The position numbers and the translations under genes are program-made. The notes under the pieces are model-generated. The model saw only the letters and a list, made by a program, of their open reading frames with translations. It ran no database searches and was not told the DNA's origin. From an uncultured Aquimarina sp. (lineage in GTDB: Bacteria; Bacteroidota; Bacteroidia; Flavobacteriales; Flavobacteriaceae): 64,000 bases of DNA. Location: NCBI GenBank assembly GCA_947492105.1, contig CANLMN010000020.1, forward strand, positions 26,567-90,566, written 5' to 3'. Position 1 is the first letter of the stretch. Each line of letters begins with the position of its first letter. This document shows, piece by piece, positions 25,899 through 35,709 of the stretch.

Positions 25899-25987
25899 TT
25901 AATTTAGGTATATAAGCTCGTTTTAATGACTCTGTTATTTTTTATGTACAAGCACCGTGATGCTATTGCATAGCCTTGGCTATGCAA
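25899..25987 (+). repeat. Dispersed intergenic repeat 1, copy b
   Basis: Same unit as at 1859, including 'gcaccgtgatgctattgcat'. It ends in a near-perfect 11-bp hairpin, ATTGCATAGCC-TT-GGCTATGCAAT (25964-25987). Confidence 0.7.
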
Positions 25988-26090
25988 TATATGAACTATA
26001 TTTCGCTAGTTTTAATTATGAAATTTGAGCATCGCTTATTACTTCGGAGTTACGAACTGGATTTTGATATAAAAATGGCATCTAAAAAAA

Positions 26091-26125
26091 TAAGCCTCAA
26101 ACCCAATAAATGGTCATGAGGCTTA
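26091..26125 (-). terminator. Terminator of the T9SS cargo gene
   Basis: TAAGCCTCA (26091-26099) pairs with TGAGGCTTA (26117-26125). On the minus strand a run of seven T follows. Confidence 0.75.
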
Positions 26126-26146
26126 CACTACTAAATTGGCTAAGGA

Positions 26147-27166
26147 TTACCTTTTTATAAACTCAACGGTTTTTATATTATTCTTATAAATAAACTGTGC
26201 TAGATACATTCCTGGGTTTAACTCCGAGACAGTTATTTCTGTATTCGTAAAAGGGGTTATAACAGCCTCTTTTAACAGCATACTTGTTTGTATGTCAATA
26301 ATATTTACGTGAATATCTCCATCATTGGATACATTGTCAATTGTAATGATATCCGTCGCCGGATTTGGATGTAAAATTAATTGATCTAATGGATTTTTGA
26401 TTATATTTAAAGTAAAAGGTTGAAAATCAGAAACGTACTTATTGAGTTCGGTTGAGTAGAACCGAACACTTATTTTGTAGGTGCCCTCATCCAAAGAAAT
26501 ATTATGAAACGCACCTCTACTATCCCCATTAAGTGCATAAGGTTCAATCTTTTCTTTATTAAAAAAAGAGTCATTGATAAAAAAATCTGCCTCTATGCCA
26601 TTAGAAGTAAAATCTTCTATGTCTAAATTGCTTGCAGCAACTTCTATACTATAATCTTTTGCTATAATGGCAAAATTATTAGAATTAGTAATGTCAATGG
26701 TCAAGGTATAAGTACTATCCCTATAACTTGTATCGGATACTAAGTTACCTGTATTCGTATCTATTATTTGGAAAGTACTGACACTTGGACGAAGAGTTGT
26801 ATACTCCCCTAATGCTATATACTCTGTAGTTTTATCTTCAAAGTCAAAAATAAGAGAAGGATCATAACTTTGGTATTCCATACCGTCTTGTAATTCAGGT
26901 ATTCCTTCCATGATGCCCGTATCTAGGTCAAAAGTTAGTCCTTCGGGAATATCCCGTACTCTTAATGAGGTGGCAGTAGGATAGTATTCTCTAACTTTTC
27001 CGTAAGAATATTTGAAATACATTCCATAAATTAATATATTTTCTTCAAAAATTGTTGCCTCATTTGATTTTTTAGTCTCAGTAACGGTATGACTATAGGA
27101 TAGATGATTACCAAAAAATACTGTTAATAAGATGATTAACTGGATTGAAATTGTAGTTTTTTTCAT
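26147..27166 (-). CDS. Secreted protein with T9SS sorting domain
   Basis: 339 residues from ATG with signal peptide ('TISIQLIILLTVFFGNHLSYS'). The middle is beta-rich and includes an Ig/cadherin-like start ('SLRVRDIPEGLTFDLDTGIMEGIP'), the style of putative-Ig domains in surface proteins. The C-terminal ~75 residues are a type A sorting domain: 'LHPNPATDIITIDN', 'IHVNIIDIQTSMLL', 'LNPGMYLAQFIYKNN'. Function unknown; surface display or secretion through T9SS is the secure part. Confidence 0.8.
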   Translation of the reverse strand: MKKTTISIQLIILLTVFFGNHLSYSHTVTETKKSNEATIFEENILIYGMYFKYSYGKVREYYPTATSLRVRDIPEGLTFDLDTGIMEGIPELQDGMEYQSYDPSLIFDFEDKTTEYIALGEYTTLRPSVSTFQIIDTNTGNLVSDTSYRDSTYTLTIDITNSNNFAIIAKDYSIEVAASNLDIEDFTSNGIEADFFINDSFFNKEKIEPYALNGDSRGAFHNISLDEGTYKISVRFYSTELNKYVSDFQPFTLNIIKNPLDQLILHPNPATDIITIDNVSNDGDIHVNIIDIQTSMLLKEAVITPFTNTEITVSELNPGMYLAQFIYKNNIKTVEFIKR

Positions 27167-27580
27167 TGTTTTAGTTTTTAAGTTTTAAGCTGTTCTAAAA
27201 TTAATAATTTGATGTTTTGGCATCAAGAGGTATTTACCCCTTTTTGTGAAATGATTTTTTAGGAATCAAATACAGAATTTTTAGAATTAATTTTTACCAA
27301 AACAGCCACTACAATGCTTGTATGGTAGATTTTTTACCTAAAATTCAAAGAGATAGAAGTTATTTGTATTGTGGTAAATTCAAAGGTTCAAAACCAATCT
27401 ATGTTATTAAAGTGCATAATCGTTATATACGGTATTTATGAGATATCATAGATACCATACACTTAATACCAGCTAAAATGTAATTGTAGGCCAAAACAAT
27501 TTGAACATAACTGTGACTACAGTTGAATTTTCTAGTGAAAAAATAGAAGAAGAAACTAATTATTAGCTTGTAATTAGTTT
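27167..27580. other. Intergenic region with a repeat 2 copy
   Basis: No gene seen. About 27520-27585 is a plus-strand copy of dispersed repeat 2 ('tagtgaaaaaatagaagaag' and on). Its start 'ggccaaaacaatttgaa' recurs near 57133. Confidence 0.5.
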
Positions 27581-28114
27581 TTAGATAGTATTATCTTTTG
27601 GACTTAATGTTTCTACTATAGTCTTCTTGTCCAACATTTCTATGCCTTTTTGCATAACCAAAGAATTGGGTAAGGTAATTTGTTCTCCTTGATCTGTTTT
27701 GATTAATAGATAGAAACCTGTGATATCTTTTATTTCTCCAGTCCAATCAAAATCCTTATCCAGTATCCGAATTCGGTCTCCAATCCGTAATGGGTGATAA
27801 AAAAATAGAATTACACTTGCTGTAAGATTGGACAACAATGACCACTGTGCAACAAAACTAACACCCAAGACGGCTAATACCGACGATATAAATATCGTAA
27901 ACTCCTTGATGTCTACTCCCCAAATTATTGCTAAGACCGTTCCTGCAATAAGATAATAGATCAAATAACTAAAATTGAGAATTGCTTTTTTTCGGTTCGG
28001 ATCAATGGATTTGAGTGTAGCAAACCTACGGATCGCATTTTTACTTATTTGATAACATATGATGACAAACACAACAACAATAATTGTACTCAAGATCTCT
28101 TGTTGATATTTCAT
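27581..28114 (-). CDS. Small MscS-type mechanosensitive channel protein
   Basis: 177 residues from ATG. Three hydrophobic segments (about 6-24, 42-62, 66-87). The last holds the MscS pore-helix type sequence 'FISSVLAVLGVSFVAQWSLLSNLTASVILF', followed by the beta-domain 'HPLRIGDRIRI', 'GEIKDITGFYLLIKTDQGEQITLPNSLVMQKGI'. It ends soon after the beta-domain, so it is much shorter than E. coli MscS (286 residues), as is common for this subgroup in Bacteroidetes. Likely releases solutes under osmotic downshift. Confidence 0.85.
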   Translation of the reverse strand: MKYQQEILSTIIVVVFVIICYQISKNAIRRFATLKSIDPNRKKAILNFSYLIYYLIAGTVLAIIWGVDIKEFTIFISSVLAVLGVSFVAQWSLLSNLTASVILFFYHPLRIGDRIRILDKDFDWTGEIKDITGFYLLIKTDQGEQITLPNSLVMQKGIEMLDKKTIVETLSPKDNTI

Positions 28115-28533
28115 TATTTTTATAATTAAAGATGATTTTTAATTTAATATATATTTAGACTTGATAATTCCAATTGCTAATATCTTTTGGATAAGATCAG
28201 GTACATATGAAAATAGTATTGGATTCAAACAATGGTCCAACTAAGACACAAATAGGCTCCAAGCTCACGATTGATCATAATTCTTTTGATGTTTAGTACA
28301 ATTTATAGCACAAAAATACCACGATCAGGGTATTTTGTAATAAAAAAACAACAATATTTCTGATTTCGCACAGCGTATAATTTTGGAAGCAGGTAGGAAT
28401 AATTTGAATCTTAAAACTTCTTTTTTTAATCATTTAGGATAAAATTTAAAAATATTAACCAGCATTTAATACTAGAAATGGCATAACTCCCAATTACTAC
28501 TTATCTTTATCCATTAAATCTGTAGACGGCATT
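28115..28533. other. Divergent intergenic region, no gene seen
   Basis: About 420 bp between the MscS gene (minus) and the serine acetyltransferase gene (plus). It must carry both promoters. No repeat or ORF was recognised. Confidence 0.4.
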
Positions 28534-29325
28534 ATGGCAAAGAACAAAAAAGAAATTATAGCGCAAATACAGCAGCATAAAAAGAAAAACATACAAGTAC
28601 GACTCAAAGAACGAACAGAGTATTTTACTAACCTATTGTATTACACCCTTTTTGATACGGACACTGAAGTCGAAGAGCGACTGGATGAATTAGAGGAACT
28701 CTTTGCAGAATTGGTGGATATGGCATGTTGGAAACATGAGAAACCCTGCAGTAGTATTTGGCAGTCGTATATGGAAATGCTTCCTGGTATTTTAGAAAAA
28801 TTACACTTAGATGCAGAAGCTTTTGTAAATAATGATCCTGCGGCAAATTCTATTGAAGAGGTTTATTTGGCATATCCGGGCTTCTATGCCATTGCGATCT
28901 ATCGTTTGAGTCATGAATTATACAGGTTTGGGTTACCACTAGTCCCTCGCCTGATGACAGAATATGCGCATCGTTTATCTGGAACAGAAATTAGCCCTGG
29001 CGCACAGATAGGGAAATCTTTTTTTATAGATCATGCTACTGGAACTATTATTGGAGAAACGACAATTATCAAAGATAATGTCAAAATTTATCAAGGAGTA
29101 ACATTAGGCGCATTGTCTGTAAAAAGAGAATTTCGCAATACCAAAAGACATCCTACTGTAGAAGATAATGTAATTATCTATGCCAACGCAACGATTCTCG
29201 GTGGTAATACCGTTATCGGTGCAGGTAGTATTGTGGGGGGTAATGTATGGATTACATCATCCGTTCCAGAAAACTCCGTAATTTCTAGTACAAGAGAGAC
29301 AAAAATCAAAACAGTAAATTCATAA
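28534..29325 (+). CDS. cysE: Serine O-acetyltransferase (EpsC/CysE-type)
   Basis: 263 residues from ATG. Makes O-acetylserine from serine and acetyl-CoA, the first step of cysteine synthesis. The C-terminal left-handed beta-helix shows the family sequence 'IGKSFFIDHATGTIIGETT', 'IYQGVTLGAL', 'RHPTVEDNVIIYANATILGG'. His in 'IDHATG' is the catalytic residue. The helical N-terminal domain is of the EpsC subgroup. The cysteine synthase gene follows after 22 bases, so the two steps form one operon. Confidence 0.92.
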   Translation: MAKNKKEIIAQIQQHKKKNIQVRLKERTEYFTNLLYYTLFDTDTEVEERLDELEELFAELVDMACWKHEKPCSSIWQSYMEMLPGILEKLHLDAEAFVNNDPAANSIEEVYLAYPGFYAIAIYRLSHELYRFGLPLVPRLMTEYAHRLSGTEISPGAQIGKSFFIDHATGTIIGETTIIKDNVKIYQGVTLGALSVKREFRNTKRHPTVEDNVIIYANATILGGNTVIGAGSIVGGNVWITSSVPENSVISSTRETKIKTVNS

Positions 29326-29347
29326 TCATATTTTTTAATCATAGGTA

Positions 29348-30235
29348 ATGGCACATCACATCGTAGATCTTATTGGTAATACTCCATTAATAGCCTCTCG
29401 GACTCTTATCAGCAACCCAAAAATCAAACTCCTTCTAAAAATGGAAGGACATAATCCTGGAGGAAGTGTAAAAGATCGCGCTGCCTATAATATGATCAAA
29501 TCTGCTTTGGATCGTGGAGATATCACCAAAGAAACAAAACTCATAGAAGCTACTAGTGGTAATACAGGGATCGCTTTGGCAATGATTGCAGGTGTTTTTC
29601 ATCTAGATATCGAATTGGTTATGCCCGAAAATGCAACCAAAGAACGTGTACAAACTATGCGAGCTTATGGCGCCAAAGTAACTCTGACATCTAAGGATGT
29701 AGGAATCGAGGGTGCTAGAGATTATGCCGAGAACAAAGTGCAAGAAGAGGGATATGTAATGCTCAATCAATTTGCTAATGATGATAACTGGAAAGCCCAC
29801 TATAAAACTACGGGGCCAGAAATATGGAGGGACACCGAAGGTAAGGTTACTCATTTTGTGTCTGCTATGGGGACTACAGGAACGATTATGGGAACATCTA
29901 CCTATCTCAAAGAACAGAATAGTGCCGTGCAGATAGTTGGTGCACAACCAGAAGATGGTGCTAGTATTCCGGGAATTAGAAAATGGCCAAAAGAATATCT
30001 TCCAAAGATATTTGATGCTTCCAAAGTAGATCAGGTTATCGAAGTCAGCCAGGAAGAAGCTACAGCAATGGCAAAACGTTTGGCAAAAGATGAGGGAATA
30101 TTTTCGGGCATGAGTAGTGGAGGATCTGTAACAGCCGCCCTCAAATTAGCAACGACCCTAGAAGAAGGTGTCATTGTCGCTATTATTTGTGATCGTGGGG
30201 ATCGCTACCTCTCCTCTAACCTGTTTGACTCCTAG
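29348..30235 (+). CDS. cysM: Cysteine synthase B-type (O-acetylserine sulfhydrylase)
   Basis: 295 residues from ATG. PLP enzyme that turns O-acetylserine and sulfide into cysteine. PLP lysine in 'GGSVKDRAA'; substrate loop 'EATSGNTGIALA'; phosphate-binding 'GTTGTIMG'; 'GIFSGMSSGG' near the C-terminus. The size and 'MEGHNPGGSVKDR' favour the CysM rather than CysK branch. Operon partner of the serine acetyltransferase. Confidence 0.92.
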   Translation: MAHHIVDLIGNTPLIASRTLISNPKIKLLLKMEGHNPGGSVKDRAAYNMIKSALDRGDITKETKLIEATSGNTGIALAMIAGVFHLDIELVMPENATKERVQTMRAYGAKVTLTSKDVGIEGARDYAENKVQEEGYVMLNQFANDDNWKAHYKTTGPEIWRDTEGKVTHFVSAMGTTGTIMGTSTYLKEQNSAVQIVGAQPEDGASIPGIRKWPKEYLPKIFDASKVDQVIEVSQEEATAMAKRLAKDEGIFSGMSSGGSVTAALKLATTLEEGVIVAIICDRGDRYLSSNLFDS

Positions 30236-30255
30236 AAAAACAATAATATCATATA

Positions 30256-30282
30256 TGCCTAGGGATTCCTATGCCCTAGGCA
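30256..30282 (+). terminator. Hairpin after cysM
   Basis: TGCCTAGGG (30256-30264) with CCCTAGGCA (30274-30282). It is followed by A rather than T on the plus strand, so it is a weak terminator candidate. Confidence 0.4.
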
Positions 30283-30359
30283 AAAAAAACACTTTGTTAA
30301 AGAAACCTTAAACTAATGCTCAGGCCTACTCGAATCTTACTATATTTGGGTAAAAAAGA

Positions 30360-32837
30360 ATGAGACGCATATTACTGACGCTCTTACTAGCATCCTCCAC
30401 TGTTTTTTCACAACAACCATCCAAACCCAACCCTTCAGAAATTTATGAAGCCATACAAAAGCTTAATTTTCTAGGCTCCGTTTTGTATGTTGCAGCACAT
30501 CCCGATGATGAGAATACACGATTAATTTCGTTACTTGCTAATAACACCAAGGCTAGAACGGGGTATTTATCTATGACTCGCGGGGATGGAGGACAGAATT
30601 TGATTGGTTCAGAAATCCGAGAACTACTAGGAGTTATTAGAACTCAGGAATTATTAGGCGCAAGAAAAATCGATGGAGGTGAACAATTATTCACTCGTGC
30701 AAATGATTTTGGATACTCCAAACACCCTGACGAGACGTTACAAATCTGGGATAAGGATGAAGTATTACATGATGTTGTCTTGGCTATACGTAAATTTCGT
30801 CCAGATGTTATTATTAATAGATTTGATCACAGAACGCCAGGTACAACACATGGTCACCACACCTCTTCTGCACTATTAAGTGTAGAAGCATTTGATCTAG
30901 CTGGGGACAAAACAAAATATAGCTCGCAACTTACGCAAACTACAACTTGGCAACCAAAACGAATGTTTTTTAATACATCTTGGTGGTTTTATGGCAGTGA
31001 AGAAAAATTTGCTACTGTAGACAAATCCAAGATGCTTACTTTCGATATTGGGACCTACTACCCTTCTCGCGGTCTTTCTAATTCAGAAATCGCTTCTTTG
31101 AGTCGAAGTCAACATAAATCTCAAGGTTTTGGTAACACAGGAACTAGAGGGAGCAAAAAAGAATATATAGAACTAATTAAAGGCACGATGCCAGAAGATA
31201 CGACAAATCTTTTTGATGGTATAGATACCTCTTGGAACCGCATCAAAGGAGGTCAGACAATTGGCAAAATTCTAACTCAAGTACAAAAGAATTTTGATTT
31301 TCAAAACCCAGCAGCAAGTGTTCCCAAACTGACGCAAGCATATCAGTTAGTTACAAAACTACAGGATACCTATTGGAAAACTATAAAAACTAAAGAACTC
31401 CAAGACATTATTGCCGCATGTATGGGATTATATCTAGAAGTTGTAGCCCAAGAAGCTACCATGGTTCTGGGAACAAAAGTTCCTGTAAAAATAGAAGCGA
31501 TCAATCGAAGTAATATCTCTAGTACTATCAAAAAAATATCGAGTCCTTCGTTAGAAAAAGGAATAACACCTAATACCAAATTAATCAACAACATAGGACA
31601 GGCATGGGAAATGAGTTTTGTTCCAAAAAAACGTCCCTACGCCCCCTATTGGCTACAAGAAAAGGGATCACTAGGAATGTATACAGTCTCAGATGCATCC
31701 AAGATAGGATTACCCACGCAAATGCCTATGGAGTTTGATTTTGAGCTAGAAATTAATGAAGTTTCTATTGCTTTTTCCAGACCATTAATTTACAAAATGA
31801 ATGATCCTGTAAAGGGAGAGGTCTATAAACCTTTTGAGATCACACCAACTGTCACAAGTACGATTGCTGACAAAGTACTTATTTTTACCGGAGATACTCC
31901 CAAAGAGATCCCACTAACTGTTACAGCTCACAAGAATGGAGTTTCTGGTACAGCAAGTTTGAATATTCCTAAAAAATGGACTATTTCTCCGACCAAGATT
32001 TCTTTTGATATAGCGCAAAAAGGAGCTACACAAACCCTAGTATTCACACTAACTCCTCCAAAAACACAAAACGAAGGGGTCATTACTCCACATATCGAAG
32101 TTGGTGGTATGATATATTCTAGTGCACTACAAACGATTGATTATGATCATATCCCGCATCAAACAGTCATTACACCATCCACAACCAAAGTAGTACGATT
32201 AGATATAATCAAGAAAGGAAATAATATCGGTTATATAGAAGGAGCTGGAGATGTTGTTCCAGAGAGTCTTAGACAAATTGGGTATACCGTAACGACAATA
32301 GCTCCAGAAAACATCTCTGAAGAAGCACTAAAAGCATTTGATGCCATTGTAGTAGGTATTAGAGCGTATAATACTGTAGAACAGCTCAAATTCAAACAAA
32401 AAGAATTATTAAAGTATGTAAAAGGTGGAGGAAATCTTATTGTCCAGTATAACACGAATAGAAGACTTAAAGTTGAAGACATCGCTCCCTATACCTTGAA
32501 ATTATCTAGAGATCGTGTTACTGATGAACACGCCAAAGTACAATTTCTTCATACAGATCACCCATTACTAAACACTCCAAACAAGATTACAATGGCTGAT
32601 TTTGATAATTGGGTACAAGAACGAGGACTGTATTTTCCCAATGAGTGGGCGCCCGAATTCACTCCGCTCTTTGCTATGAATGACAAGGGAGAAAAAGAAT
32701 CAAAAGGTAGCTTGTTGGTGGCTCCATATGGCAAAGGATATTATATTTACACAGGCTTAAGCTTTTTTAGAGAGTTTCCCGCAGGAGTTCCTGGAGCATA
32801 CCGTTTGTTTGTGAATATGCTTTCGATCGGCAAATAA
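30360..32837 (+). CDS. Large secreted PIG-L family deacetylase
   Basis: 825 residues from ATG; signal peptide ends 'STVFSQ' (residue 18). The LmbE/PIG-L zinc motif 'AAHPDDEN' is at residues 45-52, and the second His motif lies in 'RTPGTTHGHHTSSAL'. Zinc-dependent N-deacetylases of this family act on GlcNAc-linked substrates. Residues 260-830 add beta-rich modules and a ThuA/GATase-like domain ('VVGIRAYNTVEQLKFKQKELLKYVKGGGNLIVQYN'). This long architecture is common in Bacteroidetes and its substrate is not known. A symporter gene follows. Confidence 0.88.
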   Translation: MRRILLTLLLASSTVFSQQPSKPNPSEIYEAIQKLNFLGSVLYVAAHPDDENTRLISLLANNTKARTGYLSMTRGDGGQNLIGSEIRELLGVIRTQELLGARKIDGGEQLFTRANDFGYSKHPDETLQIWDKDEVLHDVVLAIRKFRPDVIINRFDHRTPGTTHGHHTSSALLSVEAFDLAGDKTKYSSQLTQTTTWQPKRMFFNTSWWFYGSEEKFATVDKSKMLTFDIGTYYPSRGLSNSEIASLSRSQHKSQGFGNTGTRGSKKEYIELIKGTMPEDTTNLFDGIDTSWNRIKGGQTIGKILTQVQKNFDFQNPAASVPKLTQAYQLVTKLQDTYWKTIKTKELQDIIAACMGLYLEVVAQEATMVLGTKVPVKIEAINRSNISSTIKKISSPSLEKGITPNTKLINNIGQAWEMSFVPKKRPYAPYWLQEKGSLGMYTVSDASKIGLPTQMPMEFDFELEINEVSIAFSRPLIYKMNDPVKGEVYKPFEITPTVTSTIADKVLIFTGDTPKEIPLTVTAHKNGVSGTASLNIPKKWTISPTKISFDIAQKGATQTLVFTLTPPKTQNEGVITPHIEVGGMIYSSALQTIDYDHIPHQTVITPSTTKVVRLDIIKKGNNIGYIEGAGDVVPESLRQIGYTVTTIAPENISEEALKAFDAIVVGIRAYNTVEQLKFKQKELLKYVKGGGNLIVQYNTNRRLKVEDIAPYTLKLSRDRVTDEHAKVQFLHTDHPLLNTPNKITMADFDNWVQERGLYFPNEWAPEFTPLFAMNDKGEKESKGSLLVAPYGKGYYIYTGLSFFREFPAGVPGAYRLFVNMLSIGK

Positions 32838-32863
32838 TTCTTATAACAACAACAGATTCGTTC

Positions 32864-32965
32864 ATGATGGAAAAAATTATTTGGAAAAAACGATATACCG
32901 CAATCTTGCTAATGAACTTGCTCTATGGAATACTATTTTATTTCCTCATGAGTTTCTACAACTAG
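32864..32965 (+). CDS. Tiny membrane protein, 33 residues
   Basis: ATG at 32864 and TAG at 32963-32965. The product has a basic start ('MMEKIIWKKRY') and one hydrophobic helix ('TAILLMNLLYGILFYFLMSFY'), the look of a single-pass small membrane protein. It sits between the PIG-L gene (26 bases before) and the symporter gene (49 bases after) on the same strand, so it could be a symporter accessory peptide. Too short for firm proof. Confidence 0.5.
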   Translation: MMEKIIWKKRYTAILLMNLLYGILFYFLMSFYN

Positions 32966-33014
32966 TTTTCTGTAAACCACAAGAGACGACTTAATAAAAC
33001 TTATACTACTGATT

Positions 33015-34709
33015 ATGGAGGTATTGGATTGGGTTATTTTAATAAGTACTTTAATCTTTATTGTTGTGTATGGCACATGGAAAAGTCGCGGAAGCAAGAA
33101 CGTTACCGACTATATTCGAGGTGGCAATGAAGCTAGATGGTGGACTGTTGGCTTGTCGGTAATGGCTACACAAGCCAGTGCTATTACATTTCTATCAACA
33201 CCAGGACAGGCTTTTCATAGCGGAATGGGCTTTGTACAGTTCTATTTTGGGTTGCCAATAGCTATGATTATAATCTGTATGATTTTTATCCCTTTGTATC
33301 ACAAGTTGAATGTTTATACCGCTTACGAATATTTAGAAAGTAGATTTGATCTAAAAACCAGAAGTTTAACAGCATTATTCTTTTTAATTCAACGTGGATT
33401 ATCCGCAGGAATTACCATTTTTGCACCAGCTATTATTCTCTCTGCTGTTCTTGGATGGGATCTCATAACGCTCAATATTAGTATTGGAGTCCTAGTCATC
33501 ATTTACACTGTTTCTGGAGGGACAAAAGCGGTAAGTGTTACCCAAAAACAACAAATGGCAATCATCTTCAGTGGTATGCTGGTTGCTTTTATTTTGATTT
33601 TTAAATTTTTACCAGAAAACATTACATTCTCCAATGCACTAGAAATTGCCGGCGTACATGGAAAAATGAAAATATTAGATTTTTCCTTTGATTTTGAAAA
33701 CCGATATACGGTTTGGACTGGGTTAATTGGAGGAACTTTTTTGGCGCTTTCGTACTTTGGTACCGACCAAAGCCAAGTGCAACGATATTTATCCGCTAAA
33801 TCTCTTAAGCAAAGTCAATTAGGAATGTTATTTAATGGGTTACTTAAAGTGCCGATGCAATTCTTTATCCTACTTGTTGGAGTCATGGTATTTGTATTTT
33901 ATCAGTTCAACCCTGCTCCATTAAACTTCAATCCTGCAGCACGAAAAGCTGTAATGTCATCACCCCAAGCAGCGCAAGAATATCAAGTTTTGGAACAAGC
34001 ATTGCAAGAGATAACACAAGGCAAAGAACAACATATCAATGGTTTTTTGAAACAAAAAAACAACAAAGAGTTTGCTACAACAGTTGATTATGCTGCTATG
34101 ATGCAATCTGATCTAGCAAAAGAAAAAGCCTTGAGAGAAAAAGCAAAGAATCTTATTCTCCATACTGATGCAACCGTAGAGACTAATGACAAGGATTATG
34201 TCTTCATACATTTTATCCTAAACAATCTACCCAGAGGCCTAATAGGACTATTACTAGCAATGATATTATCAGCTGCAATGTCTTCTACAGCTTCAGAGTT
34301 AAATGCATTAGCCTCAACAACTACTATTGATTTTTATAAACGAAATTTTGCAAACAATAATGATGATCAACATTTTGTAACCGCAACAAAAGTATTCACA
34401 CTGGGCTGGGGTCTCATAGCGATTTTTGTAGCCTGTTATGCTAATTTATTTGACAACCTGATACAATTAGTCAATATTATAGGATCTATTTTCTATGGTA
34501 ATGTTCTGGGGATATTTCTGTTAGCGTTTTTTGTAAAATTTGTAAAAAGTAATGCTGTTTTTATTGCAGCGATCATAACACAGAGTATTGTTGTCTATGT
34601 ATGGTATATTGATCTGATGCCTTTTTTATGGTTAAATGTATTCGGCTGTGTTATGGTGATAATAATAGCTTTAGCAATCCAACTTTTGAGTTTTGGTAAA
34701 AAAAACTAA
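33015..34709 (+). CDS. Sodium:solute symporter (SSS family)
   Basis: 564 residues from ATG with about 13 transmembrane helices. Family marks are 'ARWWTVGLSVMATQASAITFLSTPG' near the N-terminus (Na site region), 'YLESRFDLKTRSLTALFFLIQR', 'YFGTDQSQVQRYLSAKS' and 'LAMILSAAMSSTASELNALAST'. A hydrophilic insert of ~100 residues lies between about residues 305 and 395. Downstream of the PIG-L deacetylase it may import the released product, a sugar or acid, with sodium; the substrate cannot be read from sequence. Confidence 0.9.
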   Translation: MEVLDWVILISTLIFIVVYGTWKSRGSKNVTDYIRGGNEARWWTVGLSVMATQASAITFLSTPGQAFHSGMGFVQFYFGLPIAMIIICMIFIPLYHKLNVYTAYEYLESRFDLKTRSLTALFFLIQRGLSAGITIFAPAIILSAVLGWDLITLNISIGVLVIIYTVSGGTKAVSVTQKQQMAIIFSGMLVAFILIFKFLPENITFSNALEIAGVHGKMKILDFSFDFENRYTVWTGLIGGTFLALSYFGTDQSQVQRYLSAKSLKQSQLGMLFNGLLKVPMQFFILLVGVMVFVFYQFNPAPLNFNPAARKAVMSSPQAAQEYQVLEQALQEITQGKEQHINGFLKQKNNKEFATTVDYAAMMQSDLAKEKALREKAKNLILHTDATVETNDKDYVFIHFILNNLPRGLIGLLLAMILSAAMSSTASELNALASTTTIDFYKRNFANNNDDQHFVTATKVFTLGWGLIAIFVACYANLFDNLIQLVNIIGSIFYGNVLGIFLLAFFVKFVKSNAVFIAAIITQSIVVYVWYIDLMPFLWLNVFGCVMVIIIALAIQLLSFGKKN

Positions 34710-34943
34710 CATTTTAGCTTTTCAATCCGCTGTTTACTCCAATTTTTAACATTCAATATTTTAATATTATACTGATTTTTAATATATTAAAGTTTCGTAA
34801 ATTGTTGTAATATCATTTATTGCTTGAATGTACTGGAGAGAAAAATTAAAACTTTCTTGTTTCAGCTTCAGCAGAAAAATCAAGCATAGCCTTAGATACG
34901 GTTTATTTTTATGCCGAAGCTAAGGCGAAAAAAGAAAATTGTA

Positions 34944-34970
34944 TCCCAGTAAATTCAAAGGATAAATGGT
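34944..34970 (+). repeat. Dispersed repeat 3, copy a
   Basis: A 27-bp string containing 'AATTCAAAGGATAAATGGT' that is identical at 56931-56957; a variant is at 23343-23368. Confidence 0.8.
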
Positions 34971-34998
34971 TTAAAAACAAATTTAAACTAATAACTGT

Positions 34999-35439
34999 AT
35001 GGAAACACTCTTGGAATTATCAAAAAAAGGTATTGAACAGCCACTAAACAAAACGGTTAATCAATTACATCAGGAAACTATTCTTCAAGGATCACAATTA
35101 AAATTTACGCTTTTTGAATTAAATTTTACGACGAATTTGATTGATTCTTATGCTTTTGAGCCAAAGACAGCTAATTCATTTCTATTGCTTCAGGAATTCA
35201 AATTACAAACCGAAAAACTGAGTAGTGAAAATCCAAAATTACTTCAAGAAGTACAAAAGCATGAAAATGCTCTTGGAGGTGTTTATGAATGTTCAAACAG
35301 TTCTTGTGATAGTACGTATTACCAATCACACACTGAACTACAAACAGCTATCGATAAGCACATCCAAGATTTTGAATCTTTAAAGATGGAAATTTTTAAG
35401 TACTGCGAGAATATCCTGCGTTACAACAAAAGGCCTTAA
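34999..35439 (+). CDS. Unknown helical protein, 146 residues
   Basis: ATG start. No signal peptide or membrane segment. Mostly helical, with a short loop 'YECSNSSCDSTYY' (two Cys four residues apart). Not recognised. A strong terminator follows at 35455-35499, so it is transcribed apart from the TraN-like gene. Dispersed repeat 3 lies 28 bases upstream of the start. Confidence 0.6.
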   Translation: METLLELSKKGIEQPLNKTVNQLHQETILQGSQLKFTLFELNFTTNLIDSYAFEPKTANSFLLLQEFKLQTEKLSSENPKLLQEVQKHENALGGVYECSNSSCDSTYYQSHTELQTAIDKHIQDFESLKMEIFKYCENILRYNKRP

Positions 35440-35454
35440 ATGGTATTATTTGGC

Positions 35455-35499
35455 ATACGAGCCCATATTATTTTTAAGTAAAATAGTATGGGCTCGTAT
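35455..35499 (+). terminator. Terminator hairpin
   Basis: Perfect 13-bp stem (35455-35467 with 35487-35499) and an AT-rich loop, 15 bases after the unknown helical gene. Confidence 0.7.
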
Positions 35500-35709
35500 A
35501 TTTATAGATGACACAGACTCTTTTGGTCTGAAAATTGATTAGAATATTTTGTAACATACTGCTAAGATTTGCTACTAACAGTTAGATGAATCCATATTAT
35601 TTAGAAATAAGTGATATTTATAATGTCTTAGATGCTTGTTTACAATATTTTAAGAGTATTATGTTAAACTCTTAATTTTTTAACAACTTGTTTTTATATC
35701 TAACAGATA

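Noticed and set aside
30256-30282. Treating the hairpin after cysM as a certain terminator
   Set aside because: The stem is good but is followed by A residues on the coding strand, not T.
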